A stretch of DNA of 64,000 nucleotides from Lottia gigantea (GCF_000327385.1 NW_008707425.1:4181282-4245281); one strand, 5' to 3'; counted from the first letter of the stretch, positions 31,701 through 44,314 are shown. A program made the numbers and translations. Notes: a model not told the origin generated them from the letters alone.

Positions 31701-32334
31701 TGTTTGTTGCAGCACATACAGAGGGTGGGGCTAATATGTCAGTGATGATTTGTGCAGACAATTATAGTCACACCCCTCTCTCTATACATTTAGAGAGTAA
31801 ATTGTGCTTTAACTTCTATTTAAACCATTATATAATGGCTAAGCCCCACCCACCTGTATATACAACAAAAAAATCAAAGGAAATTGCTGATATCATGATT
31901 AAGCACATTTTCAGCTGCATCTGAAAATTTCACATATAACATTGACACCTACTTTTCTGGTCTTCTTACTGAAAAAATTAACACTGTGCAGTGTGCAAGT
32001 AGAAAAGTTTTGCCAGAACACACTTTTTATGTATTTTTTTTTTTTACTTTTCTGTTTTTCATACTGAGCTAATGTACTCGAGCAATATGTTGTAGTTAAC
32101 AAAGATGGATATTGCCAGAATCTCTGTTGCATGTCCATGTTTTTTTTTAAGGCTTGACAGTTGATGTAATCAAGCTATTGGTTGTCAAGGTTACCTTTAA
32201 TTTTTATTACTGGTTACCTCAGTTTAACTTTATTGACTAAGAATTCATCTCATTCTGCCAACGAGGATTTCAGTTAAAAGTAAATCCTCATCAGTACGAC
32301 TGGTTTGAAATTATCTATAATAATTTGTTTTAGG
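31701..32334. other. No gene recognised
   Basis: Frames at 31700-31924 (+) and 31911-32138 (-) have no motif. Nothing else is visible. Confidence 0.35.
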
Positions 32335-32731
32335 AATTTTAGGTTGTATGTTACGAAAGCACAGGCATGTAGGCTTTAAGGACTATTCATCCCAAGGACA
32401 CTTTAATTTGTTACCTATTCTTGGTCTATGTACTTGTATTCATGGATACAACATAGTATTTTCAAATGTCTCAAGTTCTCATGAACATCAAGCTAAAAAT
32501 AAAGCTAGTCTTTTTGATGCTCTGGACCAAGGTTTCCCAAATCAATATGCTTGTGTATATTCTGAATCTTCTACTTGTCATATCATGTTGAATGTGAAAA
32601 GAATTCTTCAGTACACCTACAACCAGCCAGAATTTTGTGTGTGTTATTCCAATCCTACCATACAATTGGCACATTCTTGGCAAATTGAGAAAGGCTGCTC
32701 TGAATCTACTGGTAAAGGTCTACTAGCTTGA
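32335..32731 (+). CDS. Uncharacterised open frame, possible exon
   Basis: ATTTGTTTTAG|GA at 32323-32336 is a fair acceptor and the frame then runs 131 codons; an ATG is at 32348. The protein is mixed and Cys-containing (LCTCIHGYNIVF, YACVYSESSTCHIM, EFCVCYSNP) with no family I know. A donor-like CTACTG|GTAAAG lies at about 32709-32716 shortly before the stop. G+C is a little above the flanks. One frame of this length is expected by chance in a window this size and composition, so confidence is low. Confidence 0.3.
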
Positions 32732-33369
32732 TAATAACAGGAATTTCAACTTCAAAATGGGTACAAAATTTAACAGTTAATCCTCTAACCATGGGTGGGA
32801 TTGTTCCAGAAACATCATAAGAACCTTACTGAAGCCAGTTATGACAGCTTTCGTGACAGATCAGAGAGATAAGACATCAAGCCAATCAATGTAATGGTCT
32901 GAGATGTCACTTTTACCTTTACCTAACAGCTCCTTAGACGAACAGCTTATAGCTTGTGTTAATTGGTTATATCCTTATAATATCATAGATTACTCACCAG
33001 ATTAACGCTGGTCTCCTAGGCAAAAAACTCTAAACCTTCTACATGAAACCATTAAAAAAACATTATTTTAGCTTTGTCTGTCTTGAGCTATTTTCAGCGT
33101 CAATAAGATGATTTGAGATACTTAACCCTGTTTGTGGGAGAGACAAATTGATTGAACGTTGACATTTAATAGAAATATATTTCGGTGATTAAACTCAACT
33201 TCAGAATGATTTGTTATTTTTTTCGACGCAACGATAGAACTCTTATTTTTTCTAACGAAATGCTGGAGAAAGAAAAATGCCTTAAATTTTAAAATATTTT
33301 TATCAATTTGCACCCCAAATTTGTCAGAATGTAGCAAATCAATTCTATTAATCAATTGTTTTACACTTT
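32732..33369. other. No gene recognised
   Basis: A strong minus-strand donor (AATCTG|GTGAGT at about 32994) could be bounded only by very short exons; rejected. The 77-codon frame at 33122-33355 has no motif. Confidence 0.35.
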
Positions 33370-33640
33370 GTGAGGTTCTATAACACAGTCAGTTAGAACG
33401 TTGGTGCTTTACATGATGTCATGTGCTTGGTTACGTCGAGCAAATGGCGGCTGATGGTTCCAATCTCAATCAGCATGTGAAAGTGTGGTGACTTTGAATA
33501 AGTCATCTTCACTCACAATTCCAGTGGACCCAGCTGTAAATGAGTACAGATAATCTGGGAAAGATCAATGCCAAAATGTTTGGCCAAGGACCAGCTGATA
33601 GAAAGGATACTTGTGAACCTAAGTTGTTATCCTGTTGGCC
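33370..33640 (+). mobile_element. SINE-2, near full length
   Basis: Head CTATAACACAGTCAGTTAGA (A-box region), B-box ATGGTTCCAATCTC, body GACTTTGAATAAGTCATC and GGAAAGATCAATGCC, TTGGCCAAGGACCAGCTG. It contains the 40-bp segment TGTCATGTGCTTGGTTACGT between the boxes, also seen at 41820-41845. Confidence 0.85.
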
Positions 33641-34316
33641 TTTTTGTACTCCTATTCTAAAGAGGCTTTTGTCGCCATTGATTCTACCATTAATAGCCAA
33701 TAAATCAGAAACGCTTTCACAAACTATGGTCTAATTTGTTCAGATTTTTGTTAATTACGAGCTGTGAAAATATGCCACATTGTCTAAACTCTGTCCTTAA
33801 AGAAATGTAATCTAATATAATCTCTTCTGTTTAGATAATGGTTAGATCTTGATGTTTTGTTTAATGTTTTTCTTCAGTTTGCTTCACTTGACATCCATGA
33901 TCTGACCAGATTCATCTTTATATTGTGTTCAGTGTAATTTCTACCTTATTGAATCAAAAATTGTCATGATTTATGTTAACCAATTAAAAACAATGTTAAA
34001 CTCAGCTAAATAATACAAAATAGGAAATATATAACAATTTTGTGAGATAATGGGTGGCTTGTGGAATCGCTTTAAAAAAAAAAAAAATCGGGAAACGAAA
34101 AATCCAGATTTGTATAATCAGATTGGACTATGTTGACTTATATGAATATAAACTAGAGTTAATTAGAGAGAACGTGACTGGAATTTTCTGAGAATTAAAT
34201 ATGACCTTTTAATACTTATAGATCCCTAGTTCTTATCTTATTAGATTCCTACTACCCATAAACATTGTATACCCTGATACCCTTTAATCTCAGTTAAAAA
34301 GTTGAAGACCTAAAAT
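33641..34316. other. No gene recognised
   Basis: AT-rich; a 13-bp A run at about 34074-34086. Nothing else. Confidence 0.35.
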
Positions 34317-34622
34317 TTAAAGGGACAGCGTGCCATTTTTGGGGGTTGATTTTATATAAATAGTCTTTAAAAGTACTAGAAATGTACAAAAATCACGTTA
34401 TTCCTTTAAAAATACTTCAAACTAGGAATTTTACTCACTATTTCTATATATGTCTTTTCTATATATCACAGAGTATCTTAAATTGACGAGTCGTCATTTT
34501 AACATTCAATCGCAGATAATTCTGCAAACACATGGATTTGAAGGCTCAAATTTGAACAGTGAGCTGTGAACACTTTAACTGATTGGTTTAGCTAAAATAA
34601 TTCCTGTTTCTGAGACTAAAAC
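34317..34622 (+). mobile_element. MITE-A, right end lost
   Basis: TTAAAGGGACAGCGTGCC start and all inner words down to TTCCTGTTTCTGAGACTAA; the right terminus is missing. Confidence 0.85.
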
Positions 34623-34984
34623 TTTTCTAAACGTATCTAGTTTTTACGTAGATTTACATATATTGCCAGTACAGATCCTTAGCTTAAAGTAAGTTTTTTG
34701 TTTGAAAATTATAAATATTAATTCAGGAAGCTCTAAGAATAAGGTATATAACCATTAGATACATAATTACTATCATCAAGTCATGAGACACTAAGAATAG
34801 AAGCTAGTTATAGATACAGTTTCTATCCCAAGATCTTATACCAGAATATGTTAAAGTTTCCTGATGATTAACACAACAACAGTGACACATATAAAAGTTT
34901 CATGAAGACAAAGAAATCTGCGACACATTTTGCGTGATCCTGTCACATGGGAATCTGACTAAGATTGATAAATAGTACTAATTC
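34623..34984. other. No gene recognised
   Basis: Unassigned AT-rich sequence; nothing seen. Confidence 0.4.
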
Positions 34985-35472
34985 TGTATATCACTGAAAT
35001 AGTAAATTATTATGGTAAACACTTTTGTATATCTGAAATCGTAAACAATTCTATAAATTTTTGAAGAGGTAAACACTTCTCCAGATCATAAAATTAATAA
35101 ATGATTTTGTGGATCTTGCAATTATTTGTAGATCTGAGAAAGTAAACAAATTTCAGAACATTGAATAAGTAAACAATTCTGTAGATTCATTGAGCTAGTA
35201 AACAATTTTCTAGATCATTGAATTTAAAATTTTGTATATCTGAATTAGTAAACAATTCTGTATATCTGAATTAGTAAACACTTTTCTAGATCATTGGATA
35301 AGTAAACAATTTTGTAGGTCTATATCTGAATCAGTAAACAATTCTGTAGATCATTAAACACATCTGTCCATCATTGAATTAGGGAATGAGTAAACACTTC
35401 TGTAGATCATTGACTAGGTAAACAATTCTGTATATCTAAAGTAGTTAACAATTCTGTAAATCATTGTCTTAG
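34985..35472 (+). repeat. Degenerate ~25-bp repeat (GTAAACAATTCTGTAGATC)
   Basis: About 18 units vary between AGTAAACAATTCTGTATATC and GTAAACACTTCTGTAGATCA with TGAATTA linkers. High divergence suggests an old array. Confidence 0.85.
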
Positions 35473-36264
35473 TATAAACTGTCCATCACTATATTCTTTA
35501 ACATGTGGGCTACATTTATATTATGTAAATCTTCATGAACATCTGACGTCACTTTCTTTCCTAATGCACTATCCTTTCTTGATATGGAATGCAACCATTT
35601 TTTAAAGATCGAAACATTACAACCAGAGATTGGAAAATAATTAACTGTGTAATCATTTTATACATTAGAATTGGAATTCAAATAAATAAAAGTAATTGAA
35701 AAAATTTTCCGTAGTGTTGTGTTTCTCATCTTTGGAAAATTAATCAGTGCAAATCATTTGTGGCCAGACTTGGTTCTATGAAGCTGATCTGCCGGTATCA
35801 AGAAGCTTAATGCAGAAAATCTGGTATAGCTTGACCTCTTTAAACATTGACTTAACTGTGATCAGACAAGTCAAAATATTTAATCAAGGGAAAACATTTT
35901 CAACATGTCCTGAAATCTTTGATATTACAGCTAGTCATGTTTGATGGATGGCCGTGAGACATTCTTGTACTCCAGTGGGAAGAGCGTGAGTGTATGAAAA
36001 GGTGTCTATCCTAGCATTGATTTAATAACCATTTCTTTCAACATCCAAACATACTATTTAATTACCAGACGTATGCTATATGTCTATCAAAATCTATTGG
36101 ATTTGTTTGTTGACGGAAGGAAACTTCAGGTTTTATAATTTGAAATTAGTTTTTCCGATTTCTAAGCTGAAATTAAAAACGGTATTGGACTATTATGAGA
36201 AGTGTTTTCCTACTGCATGATAGCCTACGTCTTTAATTAGTGCTTGGTATTGCCCATCATTCTG
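35473..36264. other. No gene recognised
   Basis: A 65-codon frame (35747-35944) has no motif and no splice context. Confidence 0.35.
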
Positions 36265-37540
36265 TTATACGATGTGTATCGTAATACAAGGGCCTACAAT
36301 ATACAATGGCTTCATTACGATAAGTATTGTATTACAAGGGCTAGAATCAATGTATCCTGATACAATTGCTACATTATATGTAATATAATACAAGGGCTAC
36401 AATATATTTACCATATACAATGGTTACAATATGATATGTATCATAATACAAGGGCTACAATATGATATGTATCCTGATACAATGGTTACAATATGATATG
36501 TATCATAATACAAGGGCTACAATATATTTACCATATACAATGGTTACAATATGATATGTATCATAATACAAGGGCTACAATATATTTACCATATACAATG
36601 GTTACAATATGATATGTATCATAATACAAGGGCTACAATATGATATGTATCCTGATACAATGGCTACATTATGATACAAGGGCTGCAATTTGATATGAAG
36701 GCATGGTAAAAGGGCATGATACAGGGGCTACATTATGATATGAATGCATGGTACAAATGTATGATACAAGGGCTACAATATGATATGTATCCTGATACAA
36801 TGGCTACAGTATGATACAAGTGCATGATACAAGTCTAAATTATGATATGAGGCCATGGTACAAGGACATGATACAAGGGCTACATTTTGATATGAGGGCA
36901 TGGTAAAGGGCATGATACAAGGGCTACATTATAAATTGAAGGCATGGTACAAATGTATGATACAAGGGCTACATTATGATATGACGGTATGATACAAGGG
37001 CTAAATTATGATATGAGGGCATGATACAAGGGCTACATTATGATATGACGGTATGATACAATGCTACATTATGATACAATGCTACATTATGATAAGAGGG
37101 CATGGTACAAGGGCTACATTATGATATGAGGGCATGGTAAAATGGCATGATACAAGGGCTACATTATATGATGGTATGATACAAGGGCTACATTATGATA
37201 TGAGGGCATGGTACAAGGGCATAATACAAGGGCTACATTATGATATGAGGGCATGGTAAAAGGGCATGATACAAGGCCTACATTATGATATGAGGGCATG
37301 GTAAAATGGCATGATACAAGGGCTACATTATATGATGGTATGATACAAGGGCTACATTATGATATGGGGGCATGGTACAAGGGCATGAAACAAGGGCTAC
37401 ATAATGATATGAGGGCATGGTACAAATGTATGATACAACGGCATGATACAAGGTCTAAATCATTATATGAAGGCAAGATACAAGGGATATATTATGATAT
37501 GAGGGCATGATACAATGGCTACATTATGATACATAATGGG
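36265..37540 (+). repeat. Complex repeat built on GATACAAGGGCTACATTATG
   Basis: The left part (36265-36660) alternates CAATATGATATGTATC and ATAATACAAGGGCTA with ATTTACCATATACAATGG in an 86-bp higher order. The right part uses ATGATATGAGGGCATGG and TACAAGGGCATGATACAAGG. The 70-codon frame at 37298-37510 is a by-product. Confidence 0.9.
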
Positions 37541-38023
37541 GCAATAGATAAACAGTAACAATTTATCTACCCTGAGAAAAAATTCTTGTTAGGCCATTTT
37601 TTGACATCCCCTGCCCTTGTAATATAAAATAAAGCTAGACCCCCTTCCTCCTCAGGCATAATTTTCGAATGACCCCTACTGGCATGGAACACAAAATAAA
37701 GAAATAGCTGGCAGCACTGTCATAACTTTTTACGTTTTTTTGTTGGAAAATGTCGGAATCACTTGACATTAAGAAATTGACCTTGAGCTATATAACAGTG
37801 ATATTTATATAGTAATATGATCATTATCTCCCACAACTACAAGATGTAATAAGGTTTCCTACAAATGACTTGGACAAATAGGAAAATAGTGAAGGAGTTT
37901 TCTGACTGTACTTCAGTAATTGACAATTGATGGTTAAGTCTGATTAGAGCCTCTAGAGATACTGTAGTTTTAAATTACCATCTTACAGGAAGTGTAAATT
38001 GAACACTCAAATTAGTCAAATGA
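37541..38023. other. No gene recognised
   Basis: A C-rich trace (GACCCCCTTCCTCCTC at about 37650) resembles C-rich pieces elsewhere in the window. Nothing else. Confidence 0.35.
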
Positions 38024-38395
38024 AGACTCAGTTGTACTTATGGTTCTTTTTTCTTTCCCATTGAAAGAAACTATTTGAAAACTTTTGATAAATGATTGAT
38101 GATAAATGAAATGCAATATGCCAAATTCCCCTAAATTTGTAATTTTTTGTGTTTTAGTTAATTCATTGGTTATTTATTCATTTAAATCTAGTTTTATCAA
38201 TCCTTCAAAATGCTGTATTTCTGTAATGAAGACTCAGTTGTATTTTTGGGTCATTTTTCTTGTATTTTCAATTGAAAGAAATTAAAACAGATCTTTTGAT
38301 AAATTATTGTTGAAAAATAAAATCTATGATATTGTGATTTTAAAATATTTTTTTGTATTTTAGTCATTTCATAGTTACATTAAGCATTAAAAATT
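38024..38395 (+). repeat. Direct duplication of about 200 bp, diverged
   Basis: GAAGACTCAGTTGTACTTAT with ATTGAAAGAAACTATTTG and TTTTGATAAATGATTG (from 38024) recur from 38228 as GAAGACTCAGTTGTATTTTT, ATTGAAAGAAATTAAAAC and TTTTGATAAATTATTG. Confidence 0.7.
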
Positions 38396-38639
38396 GATTT
38401 CCATTTTTCTAAAGATTTTGATTTTATCTTAGGTAAAATGTTGTGAAAGCTATAATTACATCAGTGAATGAATGACTAACCATCATGCATTGTTACATCT
38501 CAGCCAGTTAACATATATGCAGTGTAATCCAACATAAACTGGAAAAACTTAAACTATGCCTGATTACTGAGTGTGTTGAAGTACTTAAAGTTTAGTATTT
38601 TTAAGCATCTGCCATAGATTGTGTGAATACTCAGATGAC

Positions 38640-38925
38640 CAAAAGAGACAGGTTTGCCTTTTTGGGTGTTGATTTTAGTCTTGAATATATGTAGGCCTTA
38701 ATGGTCTTCAGAAGTTCTAGAAATGTAAGAAAATCGCATATTTTCTGCCAAATGACCTCAAACTAAGATTTCACTGTCTCAGAAAAGACAAGTCATTCGT
38801 TTCAACTTTCAAATGCAGATTAATCTGGGCACAAATTGTTATTAAGGCTCAAATTTCGCCAGTGAGCTGTGAACACTATTACTGATTAGTGATTTCGAAG
38901 ATTGAGGTATGATTGGTTAAATGAA
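38640..38925 (+). mobile_element. MITE-A, old copy
   Basis: AAAGAGACAGGTTTGCC start, TCTTGAATATATGTAGG and CAGTGAGCTGTGAACACT inside; the right end is decayed and part of the middle deleted. Confidence 0.7.
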
Positions 38926-39568
38926 GTATAATGTATCTCATTTATGACCAGAGTTGCCTTAACAACTTTTGTCTGTATTTGATGTTTTATATCATTATTG
39001 TATTTATATGAGTTTTATAAGAAATTTGATTGGTTTGGGTGGTTTTAAGTTTACACTATCTAATACTTTTCCACTTCTCATATACTTGTGGACACTCTTA
39101 ATAAATTTCACTTCAATGTTTGTTGATGGGGCATTTGGAATCGCAACCCCCAACAATTGTCCCAAATCCCCCCCACCCATTAAGTTGCCCCCAATGGTAC
39201 ACCTGATTCCAGGAGACAATGCCAATGAGGGAGATTGTGTGGTACCCTTGACACAAGTTACTTGATATGTTGGATCTATAGGCTACATCTATGGTCTACT
39301 TACTATTTCCTATATTGGCTTGAGTATTTCACTTATTGAACCCAGTCTAATCTTATTGTGATTAAAACTCAATTCAATACCTATTATCTTATAGCTAAGG
39401 TTTTAATGTAAATGAATGAGGTGGTCCTTGATGTCAGCTAGCGTGAACGTAGAGATTGTTCTATGAGATATAAGCAATAGGCCTACAGACTATTGGGTTT
39501 ACACAATAGAGCAATTTAAATGGAAATGATCTATCTAGAGATGACATAAGACATATTAATATTGAAAT
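38926..39568. other. No gene recognised
   Basis: Frames on both strands at 38969-39265 run through a C-rich stretch (CCCAAATCCCCCCCACC at about 39160-39176). No domain; likely repeat-derived. Confidence 0.3.
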
Positions 39569-40069
39569 ACATCTCTTATTTCAAACAGTTCTGACCTTTT
39601 CATAATCTCGTTTGTGGGTTCTAATCTTGGTCAGCGTGTGAAAGTCTGGTGACCTTGAATAAGTCATCTTTCCTCATTATTCCAGTCAACCCTTCTGTAA
39701 ATGGGTGTGGATGTCCTGGAAAGATCCTTACCAAGAGTTATGGCCCAGGACTAGCTGTCAGATGGGACCCTCGACCTTCTGATCAAAGGTGGTGCTTCTC
39801 TTATCTTTCTTATAGAATGCTACTACATGGAGTCTTATATAATGTGCTTTATTGTGATTATTATTCTATATATTCTAAAGAAGGATATAAGCTGTCTGTT
39901 GAAGACATTATACCAATGACAATTTGGCCAAATGCCAGATAGAATTTTAAGTACTATTTGACTAAATGTCACTGACCCATCATCCAGCCTGTTTCGGCCA
40001 TTCGCAGTTGTCCCCACATTTTCAAAAACAATTAGATGTCATTGGCTTTGTCAAATTTTAGGCATGAAA
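39569..40069 (+). mobile_element. 501-bp dispersed element containing SINE-2 body, copy 1
   Basis: From ACATCTCTTATTTCAAACAG to TCAAATTTTAGGCATG this is shared end to end, in inverted orientation, with 52326-52826. It contains the SINE-2 B-box region (GTGGGTTCTAATCTTGG) and body, then about 300 bp not found in other SINE-2 copies. Similarity in that part is very high over about 200 bp. Both copies keep a frame reading LLHGVLYNVLYCDYYSIYSK; this follows from recent copying and is not taken as a gene. Confidence 0.8.
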
Positions 40070-41011
40070 CTCTCTGATTATCATAATTTTTGGATCGATT
40101 CAACACATAACATTGATTTCTGCTTTCTGCCTTCCTCCGATGGTGATAGCACATTGATCTATTGATGAAAGCCACTGAATTTTCAACTTTTGAGGGATCA
40201 CAAAGTCTCTTCTGCATCGTCTCTGTGAGGAATTTTGATCTAAAAGATCTGCTAGGGTTGTTTTGGGTAACAAACATACATAACTGTCAACAGAGCACCC
40301 TGGCCTATATAGATGACTTCAATAATTCAGCTTTGATATTGGCAGATGGTTTGGACAGGATAAAGAATGGGTATTAATAAAATTAATCATAAACTGATGG
40401 CAGTTATGATTGATGACTATATTAAACAACATTTTCTACGGAAATATTTTGCTACGTCTCTAATAGACGTTCCACTTCTAATCTTAGAGAGGATATCCTG
40501 GTCTTTATCAACTAGAGAATTCTCCAATTACTCTTTCAAATCCTCTATTAGATAAAGTGCAGGATATGAATAGTTGTTGCGAAATTCTGAAATTTTTTAT
40601 TTTTCCAAAATCTAGGTACCTTACGTTGGTTGATCTGCCCCTCCTGTTAGCATTTTCTGGTCTAAAATCTAAAATTTTAACTAATTTGAATCATTTTATA
40701 AGATTCAATGAGGCCTGAATTTAAGAAATATTCAACAAAATTTGGAATATGCCTTGTTGTCACTCACAACTTTGATGTCTGCGCTATGCCATCTCCAACC
40801 ATCTCAAATTGGTGCCCATTATATACGGGTAAATGGATTTTTCCAGATTTTGATGGGGTAAGGAAGGGGTGCGCATTATATTCCGAAATATAGAGTATTA
40901 TGAATATTTAAACAGTAAATGGTGATTAAGTATGAATTTGGATGTTTTTTGTTTAAATATTAACCCCTGTGATGATATATGTTGAAAATAGTTCTTGTTG
41001 TCTTCAAACCA
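40070..41011. other. No gene recognised
   Basis: Several frames of 60-80 codons occur on both strands between 40032 and 40893, none with a motif. G+C is average. Confidence 0.35.
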
Positions 41012-41190
41012 TTAAAGGGACATTCAGCTTTTTTCGTAGGTTGAAAAAATTTGTGTTCAAATTTGTGAAAACTTAAACTAAAATCTATACAAATGTATCC
41101 CATAACGTATCTGAAAGTTTTAACAAAAAAAAACCAGCCGTTAAACTCCAAAATTTTATGTAAAAGATAACATAACCTTTTAATTTTTCA
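41012..41190 (-). mobile_element. MITE-D, truncated inverted copy
   Basis: It starts TTAAAGGGACATTCAGC and has AAAATCTATACAAATGTATC and CATAACGTATCTGAAAG, complements of the words CTAGATTTTTGTATATAG and CAGATATGTTAAGGG in the full MITE-D. Confidence 0.6.
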
Positions 41191-41795
41191 TTATGCTTTT
41201 TGCAAGCTGTGTCAGACTTCTACGATTTCTAATTCTATATGTAAGACTATCAGTGATAAGAAAAAGTCTCACCCTCCCTCAAAATATTTAGACTAGGATA
41301 GGTTTGTTAAATAACTTGATATCAACTATATATACAAGCTTTAATTATATATAGAATAGAATAAATTCTTGACTTCTCAACAGTTTCATAACCAATTACT
41401 TAGTCAATTGTCTTGTGCTGTCTTCTGAACCGATTTGGCTTTTAACATTTGGAAATCGTGATAGAAAACAATATTATTTTGACATAATAATGTAAATGAA
41501 AATCTCAACGATTTACTTAATGAAATTGAATATAACCACAGGGATAAGACCACATGTATGCGACATTAATCATGTCAATTTCTTTCTCAGAAAAATGGTC
41601 TTTGTACACAGTAGCATTGTTATTCCTAATTCATCATGCAATATCTATTTTCTACCATACCTTGTCCTTCAACTTTAACGATTCCATTAGCATTCCAGTT
41701 TTTTCTGCCATTGATTCTTGCTGGGATTTAAATAGAGAATTACTGCTTGTATGAAAAGTTTAAGATTTATGAATGGAGAACTTTTCAAACTCAAA
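41191..41795. other. No gene recognised
   Basis: Overlapping frames at 41496-41754 have no motif. Confidence 0.35.
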
Positions 41796-42085
41796 GTGGG
41801 TTTAAGCTTTGGTTCCTTACACAACGTCATTTGCTTGGTTATGTCAAGCAAATGGTGGCCGTGGGTTCTGATCTTGATCGGCGTGTGAAAGTCTGATGAC
41901 CTTGAATAATAAGTCATCTTCACTCATAATTCCAGGCCATCCCAGCTGTACATGGGTACGGATAATCCTGGAAAGATCAATGTAAAGAGGTTTGGCCAAT
42001 GACCAGCTGGTAGAAAGGTTCCATAACTGTGAACCTAAGTTGAAATCCTTGTAAAATATAGTTGTTTCTTTATTTCTTTTTTTTT
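41796..42085 (+). mobile_element. SINE-2
   Basis: GTCATTTGCTTGGTTATGTC, B-box GTGGGTTCTGATCTTG, body TGATGACCTTGAATAATAAG, GGAAAGATCAATGTAAAGAG and GGCCAATGACCAGCTGG, ending TTGTTTCTTTATTTC. The A-box part is decayed. Confidence 0.85.
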
Positions 42086-42121
42086 TACTTTTATGTTATG
42101 GCTGAATGTACCAAATATGGT

Positions 42122-42323
42122 TGCGTATTTAGGATGTGACGACTCATCATTTTAAGATACTCTGTGATATATAGAAAAACATGTATACAAATAATGAGTA
42201 TAATTCCTAGTTTGAAGTATTTTTATAGGAATTATGCGATTTTCGTACATTTCAAGGACTACTGACTATTTACATATATTCAAGATTAAAATCAACTCAA
42301 AATAGCACACCTGTACCTTTAAA
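42122..42323 (-). mobile_element. MITE-A, half copy
   Basis: GTGACGACTCATCATTTTAA to GCACACCTGTACCTTTAA; the right half of the element (leftmost here) is absent. It lies about 40 bp after a SINE-2 tail. Confidence 0.8.
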
Positions 42324-42673
42324 AGTTCCAGTAAAGAACTGCGAGAAATTTGCTTAAAATGTAAACATCCTGGAAATATATATCAGTCTATAGAAAATGG
42401 TCTTTACATCACATGCAAGAGTAACTGTTGTGTAAATATTTCCAATAAATCAAGGTTATTAGCTAACAAAAAAAGACCTCAGAATTGACAGTGATAAACT
42501 AGTGTTTAACTATAGAGTTATTGTTTTATTCTTATTTATGTATGTTTATTATGTGAGCTAGACCACATGCAGGAATTTATCATAAATCAAGTCTCTGACT
42601 ATATTTTCAATACCATTACTTAAGGGTTCAAATGATCGAAATGGTCTATGATTTTGGTCTTTGGGTTATCAGT
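42324..42673. other. No gene recognised
   Basis: Unassigned AT-rich sequence; nothing seen. Confidence 0.4.
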
Positions 42674-43038
42674 AGGAGCCGTGGTGGCTCAGTGAGTTGG
42701 ACGCTTGCTCACTAACCTGAAGGTCCAGGGTTCAATCCTGGCATAGGTCGAGATATTACCTTCGGATTTTTCAACACAGTTTCCCCCTAGCAGTGATACA
42801 AGTAAATGGGGCTGACATGGAAAAAGTGTTTAGTCATTCGGATGGGACAATAAACCGAGGCCCCGTGTGCTACAGTCTGTGCACGTTAAAGATCCCTTGA
42901 CAGCTGGAATTGAAAAAGAGCAGGCTAATGCTGCTGTCCTGGCAAAATGTCCCTCATTGTACTCTGCATGGCATTACCCGTCTTCATTAGCCCACAAGTT
43001 GCAGAAAAGTAGGACGTAAAACTCCATTTATTTCATTT
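42674..43038 (+). mobile_element. SINE-1, full-length reference copy
   Basis: The tRNA-like head GCCGTGGTGGCTCAGTGAGT (A box TGGCTCAGTGAGTTGG) and AGGGTTCAATCCTGGC (B box GGTTCAATCCT) resembles a Leu/Ser-type tRNA with a TTGCTCACTAACCTGAAGG anticodon-arm region. A body of about 280 bp follows with GGGACAATAAACCGAGGCC, CTACAGTCTGTGCACGTTAA and CCCGTCTTCATTAGCCC, and the end AGTAGGACGTAAAACTCC with an ATTTC tail. TTGGGTTATCAGTA(G/A) occurs on both sides (42660, 43037) as the target duplication. Confidence 0.95.
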
Positions 43039-43345
43039 GGGTTATCAGTAACCAACAAAAAATAATTCTGAATTGACAGTGATAAGCTACTATAGATTTA
43101 GTGATCTAGTCTATACTTATTTTACCAATTCACCATCAATCAGGTCTGTAATCTGACTATATTATCAACACTGGTACTTCAAATGATCTTAGTATAATCT
43201 ATTTGGTCTTTTAGATATTATTAACCTTCTTAAAACAACTAAGAAATGAAAGTGATGAACTACTGTTTAACTTTGAATTTTCACGAAGTTTCACAATTTG
43301 TTTCTGACCCTACACTATATGATAACTGTCAAAATATTTATTGAG

Positions 43346-43585
43346 GGGGTCTGTAGTGCAGTCGGTTAGAGCTTTGGTTTGGCCTAATGATTAGGAACAA
43401 ATGGTGGTAGTGGGTTTGGTTGGCATGTAAAAATTTTGATAACCTTGAATAAGTCATCTTCACTCTTCAACCAAGTTGTTAATGGGTACAGATCTGAGGA
43501 ATAGATTTGGATAGGTTTGGCCAGCTGGTAAAAGGAATCCTTTGGGTTATCCTTGTAAAATGTTGTTGTTTCTTTCTGTCTTTGT
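43346..43585 (+). mobile_element. SINE-2 with good A box
   Basis: TCTGTAGTGCAGTCGGTTAG gives the clearest A box of the family (TAGTGCAGTCGG). The body has internal deletions and ends GTTGTTGTTTCTTTCTGTC. Confidence 0.85.
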
Positions 43586-44042
43586 TCAGGGACTAGGTTA
43601 ATATAATATCTAAACTTATGTCAGAATTCTTGAACTACATTCTAGCGAGTAAGTCTCAAACTTGCCGAGTCTTTACAGCTCTGAGAAAAGAGAGGTGTCA
43701 TTCTTTTACAAATTAAGCGATAGATGTCAAGTGGTTCTGAAAATATTACATATATCAATTGCTGTAATTGATTTAGAAGGTGATAGTGTGTAAGTGATCT
43801 AATTACCTCCCTTTATCTTATTTAAAATGTGGTAAAATACAATTAAACACGGCTGCTATTTCAGAGTCTGTGTCAAAAAGAATCTATTATTTATTTTGTG
43901 AAGATATTAAAGTTTTTTAAGATGAAAAAAGTGCCTTGATTTATCAAATGTGTCTGAGTCTGAAGGTCATTTAACCCTTGATTCTTCAAGTCTATAATAT
44001 TCTTCTCATTGGTTAAGAATTTTGTTCTGATTCAATAGAGGT
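43586..44042. other. No gene recognised
   Basis: Unassigned AT-rich sequence; nothing seen. Confidence 0.4.
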
Positions 44043-44314
44043 TCTAAAGGAATTTGAAAGGTTTCTTGTTTTGGTTTTTATATGTATTGGGTTTACTGAT
44101 ATAGCATCCATTTGCACCATTCCGATGATGGCACTAATCACAAAGGACTTATGTGATAGCATATTTTGCAATTAGTGACATCAATAAAATCTTAGTCTTC
44201 GTGGGATTGCAGGAACCATAGAAGTCTGATCGAAATTTGGAATGGTGTAAATTGATGCTATCAGTGACCCTGATACACATAAAAATTTGGAAAACCTCTT
44301 TACCATCTCTTTAA
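44043..44314 (+). mobile_element. MITE-C, diverged copy
   Basis: It starts TCTAAAGGAATTTGAAAGG, has GGAACCATAGAAGTCTGATC and TAAATTGATGCTATCAGTG, and ends ACCATCTCTTTAA. MITE-B follows after about 20 bp. Confidence 0.65.

Noticed and set aside
32989-33040. Minus-strand donor AATCTG|GTGAGT with an 18-base exon
   Set aside because: Alternative acceptors run into stops, and such a short exon cannot be supported by eye.
39649-39942. 97-codon frame also present at 52397-52630
   Set aside because: The shared peptide comes from two recent copies of the 501-bp element; no domain, and the frame includes SINE-2.
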